Assembly (NCBI GenBank): GCA_963691655.1
Contig: OY829326.1
Span: 117,897,388 to 117,961,387, forward strand
From: Toxonevra muliebris
Lineage: Eukaryota; Arthropoda; Insecta; Diptera; Pallopteridae
DNA length: 64,000 nt
Reading direction: 5' to 3'
The notes beneath the pieces are model-generated. The model saw nothing but the letters and a program-made list of their open reading frames with translations, made no database searches and had not been told where the DNA came from. Positions 37,700 through 49,637 of this stretch are shown in pieces; positions within the stretch are counted from its first letter, which is position 1, and each line of letters opens with the position of its first letter. The position numbers and the translations under genes are program-made.

Positions 37700-38640
37700 T
37701 CCGGATCACCAATCGTCATAAGCACGGTACTCCTGAGCAATATCATCGCATAGTAAATATTGCCACTGACTTTCTGGAACGCGAAAAATATTGCTCTGCC
37801 ATATTTTTGGACAAGCGTTCGACAGAGTTTGGCATCAAGGGCTATTATACAAATTAAAAAATTTACTCTATTTTATTTAGTCTTAAAGTCCTATCTACAT
37901 GAAAGATCATTCTATGTCAAAATGCTGAAACATCAGCCATATGCCAAATAAAAGCCGGAGTACCACAGGGCAATGTTCTGGGTCCTGCTCTTTATTCAAA
38001 TTTTACTATGTGGTATCACAATGGGCCGTTCAGGCCTAAGTGTGTCTCTCGACAGCCACTCCAACCTAACCTAACCTACCTGCGACTTGCCCGAAACTGA
38101 TGTTGTTACTATTGCTACTTATCCAGACGATACTTACTATTTTAGCGTCAAATAAATCTCCTACAGGAGCTGCAAATCTAGTTCAGAAACAGCTCGACGA
38201 CATTCAACAATGGTTGCTTCGTTGGAAAATAAAGGTGACAAATCAAGTCAGCAAATATCACGTTTTCATTAAGAAGAGGGGAATGTCCTCCATTAAATAT
38301 GAATGGAACTACTATCCCCAAACGTAAGAGTGTTCAGTATTTAGGAGTACATCTTGATAAAAGATTGGATTGGAATAAAAGCGAAGAGGCTACACCTTAA
38401 CATAAAAACAAAATGCATGTACTGGTTATTAGGTCCGAAATCAGAGTTGAATCTTGAGAACAAACTACTTCTTTATAAAACGATATTGAAACCAGTTTGG
38501 ACATACGGAGTTCAATTGTGGGGTACCACTGGTGGTAATGCAAACTTAGAAATACTACAATGCTATTAATCCAGAACACGGAGGTTCTTAGCAAAAGCAC
38601 CATGGTTTGTAACTAACAATGCATTGCACAAATACCTCAA
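37700..38640 (+). pseudogene. Jockey-clade non-LTR retrotransposon reverse transcriptase fragment
   Basis: Across several frames: HGTPEQYHRIVNIATDFLERE, then CSAIFLD, FDRVWHQGLLYKLKKF, AGVPQGNVLGPALYS, then after a 76-bp SINE insertion ATYADDT-like sequence, LDDIQQWLLRWKIKVN, SVQYLGVHLDKRLDWN, and finally NNALHKYLNILKV. This is the RT palm to thumb of jockey-like LINEs (PQG, degraded Y-DD, LG). Both ends are lacking and it has multiple frameshifts. Dead. Confidence 0.8.
38005..38080 (+). mobile_element. SINE 3' tail inserted into the retrotransposon fragment
   Basis: ACTATGTGGTATCACAATGG to CCAACCTAACCTAACCTACC matches the 3' 75 bp of the SINE at 44449-44761 almost exactly (inverted). It splits the reverse transcriptase frame between VLGPALYS and the following catalytic region, so it inserted after the LINE. 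Confidence 0.8.
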
Positions 38641-39788
38641 TATTCTAAAGGTAAACGTTTTTGTATTCACTGGCTTTGTTTATTGTTATCACATTTGCTA
38701 GTACATTAAGAGTAATGCAGCTCAATATTAATTTGGGAGAATATTTTTTATATTTTCCCCCAGCTTCTATTTTCATATCTTTTAAAGTTTTAGTAGTATT
38801 ATTACATTTGATTTTTCTTTATTTTTTGAATAGATATATTAGCTATATTAGATCGAACCATTATAGCTCTTCTGTTTCTAGTGCTAATGAAATTCAAGGT
38901 TTATAAAATGCTCTTTTTACATAATTATTAATTTTGGAAATGAAGAGCTTTTGTAAGGTAGCCTCGGCCAAGGATAAATATATTAAAAAGAATATTAATT
39001 AAAGACATGTATTTTTAAAGTTTTTAATTCACATATCGATGTCGAAGTCTGTATTCTCTATATTACTATCAGCTTCTTCTAGCCATAACACACTCTTTAG
39101 TCTGAATTCAGAATCATTATAAACACTAATACTGTTTAATTACGTCATCGGTTATTTTGTAGTTTTCACAAAATGAATTTTCGCATTTTGATCCATTTTT
39201 TATATGAAGTAAAGAATTTATTGAATTGAGTGACGTACTTTTATGAATTTTGGTTTTAAATAAGTTTGTTGCTCACTGTGTCCGCGTTTTGATTTTCAAA
39301 AAGCACTAAACTTAGCGGGAAAAGCGCTGGGTTGGCTACGCTGTTTATTATAAAAATTTGGTTTCGAAAATATCACTAAACGAGGCACTACGACGAAAAT
39401 TGCCATGAAAATTTTACACAAAAAATCCGAACAAGAAAAAAAATTAAGTTTTTTTTACCATTTTTTAGGAAATGGGTTTTCTATAAGACCAAGTTTCCAG
39501 AAAAAGTTTTGTTGTGGTTGATTTTTAGCGAGCGTCGTGGTTTGGCGGTGAGTTCGCTGAATTACGAGAAAGCTGCTTACCGGTGGTTCATTTATAAGCA
39601 TCACCAATAGGACAAAACATTTGTCCTGGCCTGGCGCCTTTACATTAAATATGAATCGAAGAAATTAATCCGTTAAATGTCCAATCGAAATTTGTTGACT
39701 AACTTAAAAGGGAAAGTGTAAAACAATGAATATTCCTTAATTGAAGAATTTAAAAACAGTTGAACAGTCGATACAACTGAAATTCAAA

Positions 39789-39817
39789 AGTCTATGAAGG
39801 AAGTGCCTTCATAGACT
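39789..39817. repeat. Perfect 12-bp hairpin
   Basis: AGTCTATGAAGG, then the loop AAGTG, then CCTTCATAGACT. It stands alone in intergenic DNA; no T-run or gene is attached. Confidence 0.7.
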
Positions 39818-40521
39818 ATAACTTGTAGAACTTGAGTAATCTATCTTGGTATATCAATTCTTTATGGCTAAGAATAAGTTCTTAAGTAAATCCAAATTCA
39901 GTATACTTTAGAATAACTTTTATGAAAATCGTGAATTGAGACATTACTACAGAGGCGTAACAATAGGCCTAATAAGATCAATATATGGCAAATATACTAA
40001 TGCTAGATTTAGACCACAAATCTTGCCTAAAGCACGCGAGAATTTAAAAGCGCAATATCAAATTGAACACTGCAAGATCTTTTAACCAAACCATTTTTGA
40101 ACCGAACCAGTAGTTCGAAGGTGCGGAAGAATCGGGTTTTTGAATCGAACCAATGTTTCAGAGATACCGTGAATCCCTGAACCAATCCAAACTGCAAAAT
40201 TAGCTTGGTTCACGTCTCTGCTCTTTTTTCAGTCTGCAAAATTCTGCGTTAACTAACAACATGTTGGGTGGGGATCAGGCAAAGTAAGCTGATAAGCTGC
40301 TAAAGTATATATGGTATCTGCTACTTTCTCATAAAACCCGTTTGAGCTTTGCTAAAATAAGTCTATTGATTACTCATTGATAACATTCTATGGTTAAGTG
40401 CGCATTATGATAATGCAGAGTACTTTAGATACTTAATAACAAATTCTACTGGCCAGAAATGATTATCTTTAAAAATAAATTTGATAAATAACTGTGAAAG
40501 TTGACGATATATCTGTAAAGG

Positions 40522-40529
40522 TATAAAAG
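40522..40529 (+). promoter_or_regulatory. TATA box of copy B
   Basis: TATAAAAG, 50 nt before the start codon at 40572, which leaves a 5' UTR of roughly 20 nt. Confidence 0.7.
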
Positions 40530-40571
40530 GCACGAATATTTATAAAAAATAATTTATTGTATTTTTTCACC

Positions 40572-41268
40572 ATGAAGTTTGCAGTATTCGCTTTGATTGC
40601 CGGTTTGTGCCTGGTTGCCGTTAGCGTAAGTAGTAAATTTTTAAAAATAATAATGCATAAATAATAATTTATCGATTACGAATCTTTTACAATAGGCCAA
40701 TGGCGGTGCTTTTGTTGAACCCGCCGAATTCTCTGAATTCGAATTCATACCACAAGATATTGCCAATGAAACTGATCCTGAAGTTTTTGGTGTCTTTGGG
40801 CCCATGTACTTTACTTTGAAAGCTGCTCTGCGTACTATCAAAGGTTTGAATTGTACAATTAAAGGTGTCATCAATATGAGAAATGCTGCTCAGAAATTCC
40901 TTGCTGATATTCAGTCGTGCGGTACTCAAGTAACAAAACAAGTTCAAGCTGTTATCAATTCCTGCAATGCTGTCATTAGCACCTGTAATGATATTATCAA
41001 CTTGAATGATAATGTTTGCAATAACGGTCCAGATAATCAGGCAGCTAATGCTAATAAGAAGAAGACACCATGGAATTGTTTCTGGAAATTGCTGGGCAAA
41101 ATGTTGACTTTGAAGAAACAAATATCGAAAACTATTACTTTGATCAAGAAAGTACCAACCGTTGGTCCACAGTATAATGCTTGTGTTGGCACTGCATTGA
41201 ATGATCTTTCAACTACATTCACAACTTTCCCTGTATTTGTGAAACAGTGCTCTAAGCTAACAAGTTAG
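40572..41268 (+). CDS. Secreted cysteine-rich protein, cluster copy B (DUF725/TsetseEP-like)
   Basis: Exons 40572-40625 (18 codons) and 40696-41268, phase-0 intron of 70 nt, 208 aa. The signal peptide MKFAVFALIAGLCLVAVS is the whole first exon. The mature chain has an acidic N-terminus (FVEPAEFSEFEFIPQD) and Cys in LNCTIKG, QSCG, NSCN, STCN, DNVC, NCFW, NAC and KQC. It is closest to copy A in length and in the LLxKxLTLxKQI segment and Lys-rich loop. A TATA box precedes it and AATAAA lies at 41300. An extracellular or lumenal role is inferred from the signal peptide; the biochemical function is unknown. Confidence 0.85.
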
Positions 41269-41299
41269 ATATTTAATTTGTAAAATGTTGATGTAATGC

Positions 41300-41305
41300 A
41301 ATAAA
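41300..41305 (+). terminator. Poly(A) signal of copy B
   Basis: AATAAA about 30 nt after the stop codon of copy B. Confidence 0.65.
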
Positions 41306-44300
41306 GTTTTGTTACATACAATTGATGAATACATATTGAAATTATATATGTTTTTGATTGTTATATAGAAATTAAATGTGGATGGTTTTAGAATAAGGGA
41401 GGCAAGCGAATTTGGAGAGTGACTAGACTTTGTGATATATATAAATATCTATGATTCCAAGGAAGAAACAAAAGGCCAAAACGAACTATTTCCATTCAGA
41501 TCTGTCTTGTGCCATTTTCCGGACTTTACTTCAGCTTAGATTCATAGTTTCGGTTTCTAAAAGTGGTCTCCTGGTTTTCGATCGCCTCCATTCATTAACC
41601 GTCCTGGAAATATCATCTACTCATTACTAGTGGGGTATGAGTGTCGAGTATTTGGGTACTGGGTATTCGTAACAGTCTGTAAAGTGATCATCGAATGCAT
41701 AAAAGGAAGTACTCGATACGGTAAGATTTAATTTTCTGATCAATTGAATCAGTTTTAATTAAGAAAATTCGCTGTATGTTTTACAAACTTTTAATATTTC
41801 ATTTCACTTACTTTGCTCAATATAAATAGCACCCTGATTTTTGCGAAACTATAACCCTGGCTACAAAGTCATTTGAGTTTGCGCAAAGAAAGACAGTGAA
41901 AATGGAAATGCCGAAATGACGCCAAGTTTAGTAACATTTAACCAAAATAAATGTAAAATACACTGAAAAATCCGACGTTAATGCCTCTGCTCATTTGTAT
42001 GAGCCTTATCCCCATACTTTCATATGAAAAACCCTCCTATATGTGCTCTATGAAAGCATCCAATGATCGAGTTAAATTCAGAAGAGAATGCGAATTATGC
42101 TAACACTTTAGCCCAGTTAAAAAAAAATTACAAAATATTTCAACTACGGTTTTAATTGAGGTGCAAGATATAAATTCTTGTAATTGATTGAAATGTCAAG
42201 GATTTTAAAGCAATTAGTAGGTAGTTATTTAAATGAACAATAATGCCAAAAAGTCATAGAACTAGCAGATCAGACGATCGTTGTTATTATTTTTTTTGGA
42301 AAGTATCTAAAGTATCGAATATTTGCAGATTTTAAATGAGAATAACCTTATAGGCCGATCAACTTTCGTGGCCACTGATAAGGTTTATCATTTCACATTT
42401 TTGGATTCCTGACCGATTCCATCTATATTCCTATTATGAAAAGGAAGGCATGGACCTGGTTATTGTGTTATTAGTCTTCCCCGCCTTTTCTAAACCACGT
42501 TTTTCTTGTGATTGACGTTGAGAGGGACGTTTGACATCTCATATAATTTGCAATTCGGGAAATTTAAAGAATGCTAAAAAGAATAAATACAGATTGTTGT
42601 ATAATGAATCCTGGTATGATTGCGCAGGTTTGCAGATTTTCTAATAAAAATAAAAAATATTGAACGTGAAATTTATTTAAATTTTATTGTTATGTGAAAA
42701 TTTTCAAATTATTTACAACAAAAAATGTATTTTAATTACTAACTTTAAGTTTTGCACCTGTATAACTTATAAAAATCTCTCAATTACACTCATTTGAAAT
42801 ACGAGTAGTTCACCTGTAAATAATCGTTATCTTGTTGGGTACTCGTAATACGTCATGCCACCTGCATTTTCAATTTGAATTAGATCCTCAAATCTTTACT
42901 GAAACATATTGGGTGATTATATTCCGAACTGATTGTAAATAATAGTAAATATACATATATATAATTATGCACATATGGGTATAAGTAATTAAAATACAAA
43001 GTTGTTATCATTAAAGTTAATAACTGATAAGCAATAAATCACAAACATTTAAAATATAAAAGTAATAGCCACTTCAGAAGTCAATAAATATTTAAAATGT
43101 CTTTATGCAATAAAAAAAAGCCATCACAATGTTAGCAAAGGAAGGCAAAGAGTGCAGATTGGTGCTGGTCGTTATTTCGGTGATTTAGTTACTGTGACCG
43201 GGAAGTCACTGATCACTGTTGTGACTAACGAGTTCCAAAAACGGAGCCCAAGTTTATATTCGGAATACAGTGAATTTGTATTCTCTATCTCTGTAGTAGT
43301 GTTGGTGGAAAAAACTGGAGTAAGGCTACAGTCATTATTTAAAATCACAGTGTGTCGTTGGAAACCATTATCACTTCGGTCACCTTTATTGAAAAATCAC
43401 TGGGCTCATCACTAGTGCAACTGATTAAAAATTGAAATAATGTTTGTGATTCGAACATTGAGAGTAGCATTGGGTTCTGTATCCTGAGCCACATTTTTCT
43501 AATAGATAAATCATAAAAAAAAACTTAGAGGATCAGTACCAACCCTTTCTTTTTTCCTTTCAGAAAATTTACGAATCAAAGAATGTTAATGTTAAATAGT
43601 CGGAGAGTATATCATTGCCGCTCCTCAATTATCCATTATTAATATATAAATTCTTGGGGTCCAAATCCAATTGAAAGGCAATATTTTCATTTACATAAAA
43701 CACACACAAAAATTTGTCTTCTTCTCTAAACTTATAATCTGTCAAAAAACCAATTTGAAATTCCTTTTTTGTCGTGTGTCCACCTAAATTTGAAATGCAG
43801 AATTTCAACGAAATGTACTCTCGTGTGTCCGCACTATTACAGAGCTATGAAATTTAAAAAAAAAAATTTGGCTGAAGAATTTTGAAAAATCGGTTTTTAT
43901 GGTCCAAATTTCGAGACTTTCGAGATCATTTTGAAACCTGAAGATATTACCTGATTTCAAAAATTGTTTTTCTCTTGTATTCGTCGGGATGTGCTATTAC
44001 TTTTCGATTTGACGTCATTCATCGATATTTATCGTGCCCCAAAAATGCTTCTCTACGTGAACAGTTTTTTTAGTCACAGTAACTTAGCAAATCAGCAAAT
44101 ATTTTTTTTTTTTTTACACTTAAATTATTTTTTATTTGGGTCAGTTCGTGTATTTACCTGTTTTTATTTACTGTCGCGCAAAGCGGTTTTCACGGAAAAA
44201 AATTTTAACGCTCGGAAAGAATGTTACAAAAACTCGAGCAAATTATTCGTTCGAATTTCAATTACGGCAAAAATAATAAACCCGTTCTGTTGTTTATTTG

Positions 44301-44435
44301 CTGAGATCAGGTCTCAGATTTGTCCTTCTGATCAAACCTGAAGTAATAACAAAAATTTTAAAATTCGACATTTTTTTCACTTTTAAGCATCTGTACAAAG
44401 TTTCATTGATTTTTATCCGGCAGTTTAATAACACT
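41306..44435. other. Intergenic between convergent copies B and C
   Basis: AT-rich, no gene. A segment at about 43700-43845 closely matches part of the MITE at 55583-55984 (GTCGTGTGTCCACCTAAATT and AATTTCAACGAAAT), so it is a partial copy of that family. Confidence 0.5.
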
Positions 44436-44448
44436 TGGGAATGGGTTA

Positions 44449-44761
44449 GGTTAGGCTAGGTTGAAGTGGCTGTCGAGAGACACACTTAGGCCTGAACGGC
44501 CCATTGTGATACCACATAGTTGGACCTACAGTTTAACGCCGATTCCGAACGGCGGTGTGGCAATTTTTTTATCGGCTTGGTGGTTTTGCCATTACCAACC
44601 AATGTGTGTACTTGTACACTATCTTATAATTCTCATACACTTCATATTGATAGTGAATATAAGAAAGTAATGAAAATTAACCACCAGACGAAGACGGGAA
44701 TCGAACCCGAACCTCCCAGATAAAAGTCTAGTGCACTATCCACTAGGCTATCGAGGTCGTC
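44449..44761 (-). mobile_element. tRNA-derived SINE, full-length, 13-bp target duplication
   Basis: TGGGAATGGGTTA occurs on both sides (44436-44448 and 44762-44774). On the minus strand the element starts with a tRNA-like head: GATAGCCTAGTGGATAGTGC (A box) and GGGTTCGATTCCC (B box). A non-tRNA body follows (AAACTGTAGGTCCAACTATG), and it ends in CAACCTAGCCTAACCTAACC. It is 313 bp long. The perfect target duplication and intact pol III boxes suggest recent insertion. Confidence 0.9.
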
Positions 44762-44978
44762 TGGGAATGGGTTAAAATATAGTATAAATTTTCTGTTATG
44801 TATCATTCAGCAACTGCGTCAACGTTATTAAAGCATTACTATTTTTAAATTTTTTACTTTACTGTCTTAAAAACTTTCAACTGAATTTCCAATTTCAATC
44901 CGCAAAATCCAATAAAAATCATGGTTATTATATTACACAATTTGTTATAATTTTTTTTTAGTAAAAATATACAAAAAA

Positions 44979-45617
44979 TCAATTGCTTGTCAATTTGGAA
45001 CAGTTAAACACATTTCTCGGGAATTGAGTGAAGGTCAATGAGAGATTTTTTGCAGCATTGGTAATACAAACACTGGCACCAGCACCAGTACTTGGAATTT
45101 GTTCAATCAAATTTACAATATTGGAGATTTGTCCTGCCAATGATAAAATTTCCCCGAAAAACTTAACTGTGCAACTATTTGAAGGTTTACTATTGCCAGT
45201 ACTGTCCGAATTGCAGACATTCTCATTCAAATGGATGATATCATCACTAGTGATAACGACAGCATTGCAAGCATTGATAATATTTTGAACTTGCTTTGAA
45301 GTTTGTCCACCACAAGCGTTAACATTAGCAATGAAACGTAGTGCAGCCGACTTCATATTAACGACACCCTTGATGCTGCAATTAATACCCTTGATAGAAC
45401 GTAAAGCAATTTTCACTACTCCAAGTATACCGAAAGTATCAATATCAACAATTTCATCACCTTGTTGAGGTTGTGCAAAGGCATTGCTATTAGCCTATAA
45501 ATATGATAAAAATATAATTAAATTCATAAAACTAATATTTCATTAGTATTTAAATGTACTCACATTAACAGCAACCAGGCACAATCCGGTAATAAAAACA
45601 AATACAGCAAACTTCAT
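44979..45617 (-). CDS. Secreted cysteine-rich protein, cluster copy C (DUF725/TsetseEP-like)
   Basis: Exons 45564-45617 (18 codons) and 44979-45494, phase-0 intron, 189 aa. Signal peptide MKFAVFVFITGLCLVAVN. The mature part begins ANSNAFAQPQQGDEIVD, followed by the conserved helical domain: GINCSIKG, NACGG, NACN, NVCNSD, NSCT, SVC and FNC. It lacks the Lys-rich loop of copies A and B. It is very similar to copy D throughout, including MKIALRS-KGINCSIKGVVN. A TATA box lies at 45680-45687. Function unknown; presumably secreted. Confidence 0.85.
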
Positions 45618-45679
45618 ATTGACTTCAATCGTAATTCAGTATCGAAAACAATTTGAAGTATTTCTGCCATCACTTGCTC

Positions 45680-45687
45680 TTTTTATA
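45680..45687 (-). promoter_or_regulatory. TATA box of copy C
   Basis: TATAAAAA on the minus strand, about 70 nt before the start codon, matching the spacing in copy D. Confidence 0.65.
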
Positions 45688-48600
45688 CCATTTCCAATTT
45701 TTGGAATGTTCTTGTTTTTAATATTAAAATTAATTATCTATTAAATATAGTATATTTACTATTGTATTTGTTTATGTGTGTGATTTTTTTCTCAGTCTTT
45801 ATTTTGTTATCTATTTGGTGTAATATTTTATTCTTTATAATATTACCTATAATAACAAGCAGATAAAGTATAATCATCTTCTTCTTTTATGGCACATCAG
45901 CCCATGGAGGGCCTAGACCGAGATTTCTCCATTTATTCATTCTCTGTTCATTCAAAGTCTTGTGGAATTCGAAGGACGCTTTTCTTAGTAAATTTTTACC
46001 CTTGGAGGCTTGCCATGCCAGACTTTTTTAGCTGAGAAATGTAGAAACTCTCGATGTGACAGCAATATGCTTAACATTAACTAAATACTATAAATATAAT
46101 ATTTTAGAAACGCTAGGATACACCTCAAGACCAGTATTTCAGGGATTCAAGGGACAATTTAGTATACTTTTATAACATTGATTGAAATCGTAGAAATTTT
46201 TTTTATCTACGATCTAAGGTTATTTCTGACCTAACGGATGGGATTTGGTGTTATAGTGTAATACTGGAAAACTGTGGCGTAGCATAGTGGTCGCACTTGT
46301 ATGGAGTTAGCGGCCAAAAATGCTTCCAATTGAGATGTAAACGTGATACTTTGGTTACGGCTTTAAAACAATGTGAGAATTTCTATGTGATTAAATGGGC
46401 GTAGTTGAACACTTGCGCACTCACGAATAATCAAATATGTATTAGTTGAAACAGTAAAAAAACAACGCACAAAAAGTTACAGTTGCACAGCAGAAAGCAA
46501 AAGCGAGAACAGCGAGCTTGCTTTGTTCTGTGCGAGATAACACAAACACGGGCAGAAACAGGCAACTGATATTTATTAACAGATTAGAATCTTAAAATGC
46601 TGATTAATATTAAGAAAAAATCCCAATGGGGGCATCAGGGGGGAAAACAACTAAAATTCTTGTTGAAATTTAATTATATGTACAAGAAAACACTGATAAT
46701 GGTATTGGCACAACATTAATTTTATAAAAACTACACAACAAGTTAAGAACATTAAAATTATTTGAAAATTAAGCAAATACCTTTCCTTTCAATATTCATT
46801 TTGATTCATTTCAATACAAAATTGATTTATATATTTTTTTAATTTTGAAATCTCTAGAATACACTTGTAGTCCTATAAAGTCACTCGAAATCAATTGTAA
46901 TTTGATGTCAGTTACTTAATTAAAAAATTAGAAGTGAAACTTGGTTCTTTATTTAAAAATTATTAGAAAACATTTTTTCAAATCTCTTATTCTGAGTTTT
47001 TAGTTTCTATAAACAACACTAGTGGATAATTTACTCCAGTTGAAGCATTATCCTCCATATTTTGAATTATTACTTATATTTATTACTTTTTCAATACTTT
47101 TTATAAACATATAATATATATAATATATACTTTAGTACACGAATATAATACATGAGAAGAAAGATCAGTTATATGCAAAAAAGCAAAGACGTCGGTCTCC
47201 ACTAAGCTCAAAGTGTGAGAGTCGTCTCTCTGCTTGATTGTATTTAGTCGACTAACAACTGCATAACTTCGTTTCTTATTAGTTTCGTGTGCAACAACAA
47301 CGCGATTTTCGTTGCATAATTTTCGACTTACCCTCGCTAAGGAAGCTTCACTTATGTTTTCGATGCTTTCTATGATCTTATCGCATTTCCAACTAGATAT
47401 ATACTTATAGATCTGAGGTTGAAATAATAAATTGAAAAAAAAATTATATAAGCATTTCGAACTATAAAATCTTTTGGGCCTTACGCTTTTCATAATAGGG
47501 TATTTCGCAGAAAGATTACGTATAGTTTGTATGAAAGTTTTGAAGAGTTTGTGATTTTTTAATCTAATTTATGCCTTCAAGAGACTGCGAGTATACTTAA
47601 ATGCCTCCAAGGGACTTCTAATTTTAATTGACTCTAAAAGACTTCAATTGACTACAAAAGAGACATCACTAAATGAACAATTATTAGATGACTCGAACAA
47701 AACTTCAAACTGCATTTTGCATTCTGAATTCAAATATGTTGTTCAATAACTGCAATAACAAATTACACTGTGCGATTAATTTTTTGATCGTGAAATATTC
47801 CAGCATCAATAGATATATGAGCAAAATTCACAAATTTGCAAAAAATTGTAAAAATCTCCTAAATATAAAAAAAACTCAATGCTCATAAAACAAAAATTTG
47901 ACTGACGAGATTAAATACTTGGCGGGTTTTCATTATTTTCTATGTCTACTTTGATTTGGTCCTTGAATCATTCACGTCCCAAATGATGACCTGAAATTGG
48001 CCGCATAATGTTATTTCTTATTAAATATGAGTTCAATGAATGAAATTGAGTTTAATGCATTTTTTTTACCACGTTTATATCAATTCGCTTTCAATGGTGT
48101 CTGTCTGTCTGTTCGGGTGGAATTTTGCATTTGCTTTTAAACTAACTTCCCGATGAGCTAGAGATTTGAAACTTTAAAGATAGCTCCGAACTAGATGACA
48201 ATGTAATATTAAATATCTAAAATATATATAAGTACAATATAATACAAAATATTACCATTTATTTATTTGCAGATATAATAATTATAGTACAGCATACTTT
48301 CTGGCTGGTGTATAAATATTATTATAATATTATACAATAATTATAGTACAGCATACTTTCAGGCTGATAAGGAGTACGTTGTTAACTAATAGATGGCATA
48401 ACTAATGTATGTCGAGGATAAATAATATGGCGTTTTGGAAAGTAGATATTTGCCAATAATATTCATAGATTGAAGAATTACATTCATCGTTGTAAAAATC
48501 ATTTTTCAATACGATCGTAGTTTTTTTAGTACACTTTAAGGTTCGGAAATACGTCAGTACATAAGCAATATTTTCAGTACAATTTCGTACAACTAATTTT

Positions 48601-49568
48601 TTTCATGTGATATTATTTCAAAGAAAAATATAACTGTGCTGCTTTTCTTATTTGGTTGTTATTGATTACACAGTGCAATTAGATTACAATATTCATTTAT
48701 TTTATATTATGAAAAGGGGAGATTACTCCCGAGCTCAGAGTTTTCATGGGGACCCGGAATGGGAACCTTTTCAACATTTTAGAATTTCTTCGGGGGCTCA
48801 TGAGGGGAATGTGGGGGTTCATGGGGCCCCTAGGGCGTGGGTCCCGAACATTCAATTCCACATGATGACGCACAATATGATTTTACTTCAACACATAAAA
48901 TATTTAGTCCTACATAAGCATTTTTTTTCATCTCACTTTTCAAGTATTAATTATGCAATTTAAATTTACTCTTTTTTTAGGATATTGAAGATTTTTATTA
49001 ATATTTTTTATTTTTATGTTTTTAATAATTAATTAAAAAACTTATTTAGTATTCAACTTATGACTTTGGTATTTGAAAGTTTTTTTTTATTGTTAATGTT
49101 GGATTTTCATTTGTTTGTTTTTTTCTTGTTTGTTATATACCGTTATGTATACGGATATATTGATTTTGATAGTCAATTCCGTATGTCATCCACCCCGTTC
49201 CCGGATTCTCTCTGCGACCCTGTAAGCACGTGTATTAAATAAACAAGGTTCCATATATTTATGCACATAAATAATTATAGCCAAATTATCAATTTTATTT
49301 TTTTTTACCTATGTCTATTAGTTTAGTTTAGTTTAGTTTGAAGTGCATGTCCAACTATTTACTTTAGAATAATCTTAAGTTATAAATACCTATTATAAGT
49401 AGGTTTAATATATTTGATAGAGCCTAATAATAGATAACAAAATACCGATTGAGCAAAAAAAAAAGAAAAAAGAAGAGTATACTATATTTAATATTTAATT
49501 AATTTGAGTTGGCTATAATTTATCAATACAAAAAAAAAACGTTTAAACATTTTGCAAGAAAAGATGAG
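45688..49568. other. Spacer between divergent copies C and D
   Basis: AT-rich, no gene. It includes a copy of the 60-bp dispersed repeat (47243-47300) and a 59-bp-period duplication at 48277-48365. Near 46270, GGCGTAGCATAGTGGTCGCA resembles a pol III A box but has no B box. Confidence 0.45.
48277..48365. repeat. Short tandem duplication, about 30 bp at 59-bp spacing
   Basis: AATAATTATAGTACAGCATA followed by CTTTC and GGCTG occurs at 48277 and 48336 with a single difference. AT-rich filler lies between. Confidence 0.75.
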
Positions 49569-49576
49569 TATAAAAG
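49569..49576 (+). promoter_or_regulatory. TATA box of copy D
   Basis: TATAAAAG, 69 nt before the start codon at 49638. Confidence 0.7.
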
Positions 49577-49637
49577 CTAAAGTGATAGCTAAAATGTTTC
49601 AAATTGTTTTCGAAAGTGAATAACTATTGAAGTCAAT

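Larger units (their letters stand above)
37361..40571. other. Spacer between divergent copies A and B
   Basis: Holds the solo hAT-like end near 37572, the jockey-like reverse transcriptase fragment (about 37700-38640) with an embedded SINE tail, a perfect 12-bp hairpin at 39789-39817 and the promoter of copy B. No other gene was seen. Confidence 0.5.

Noticed and set aside
44690..44761. tRNA-like sequence with good A and B boxes
   Set aside because: It continues into a non-tRNA body flanked by a 13-bp duplication, so it is the head of a SINE, not a tRNA gene.
46262..46330. Possible pol III A box (TAGCATAGTGGTCGC)
   Set aside because: No B box at the expected distance and no folding into a tRNA; at most an old SINE relic.
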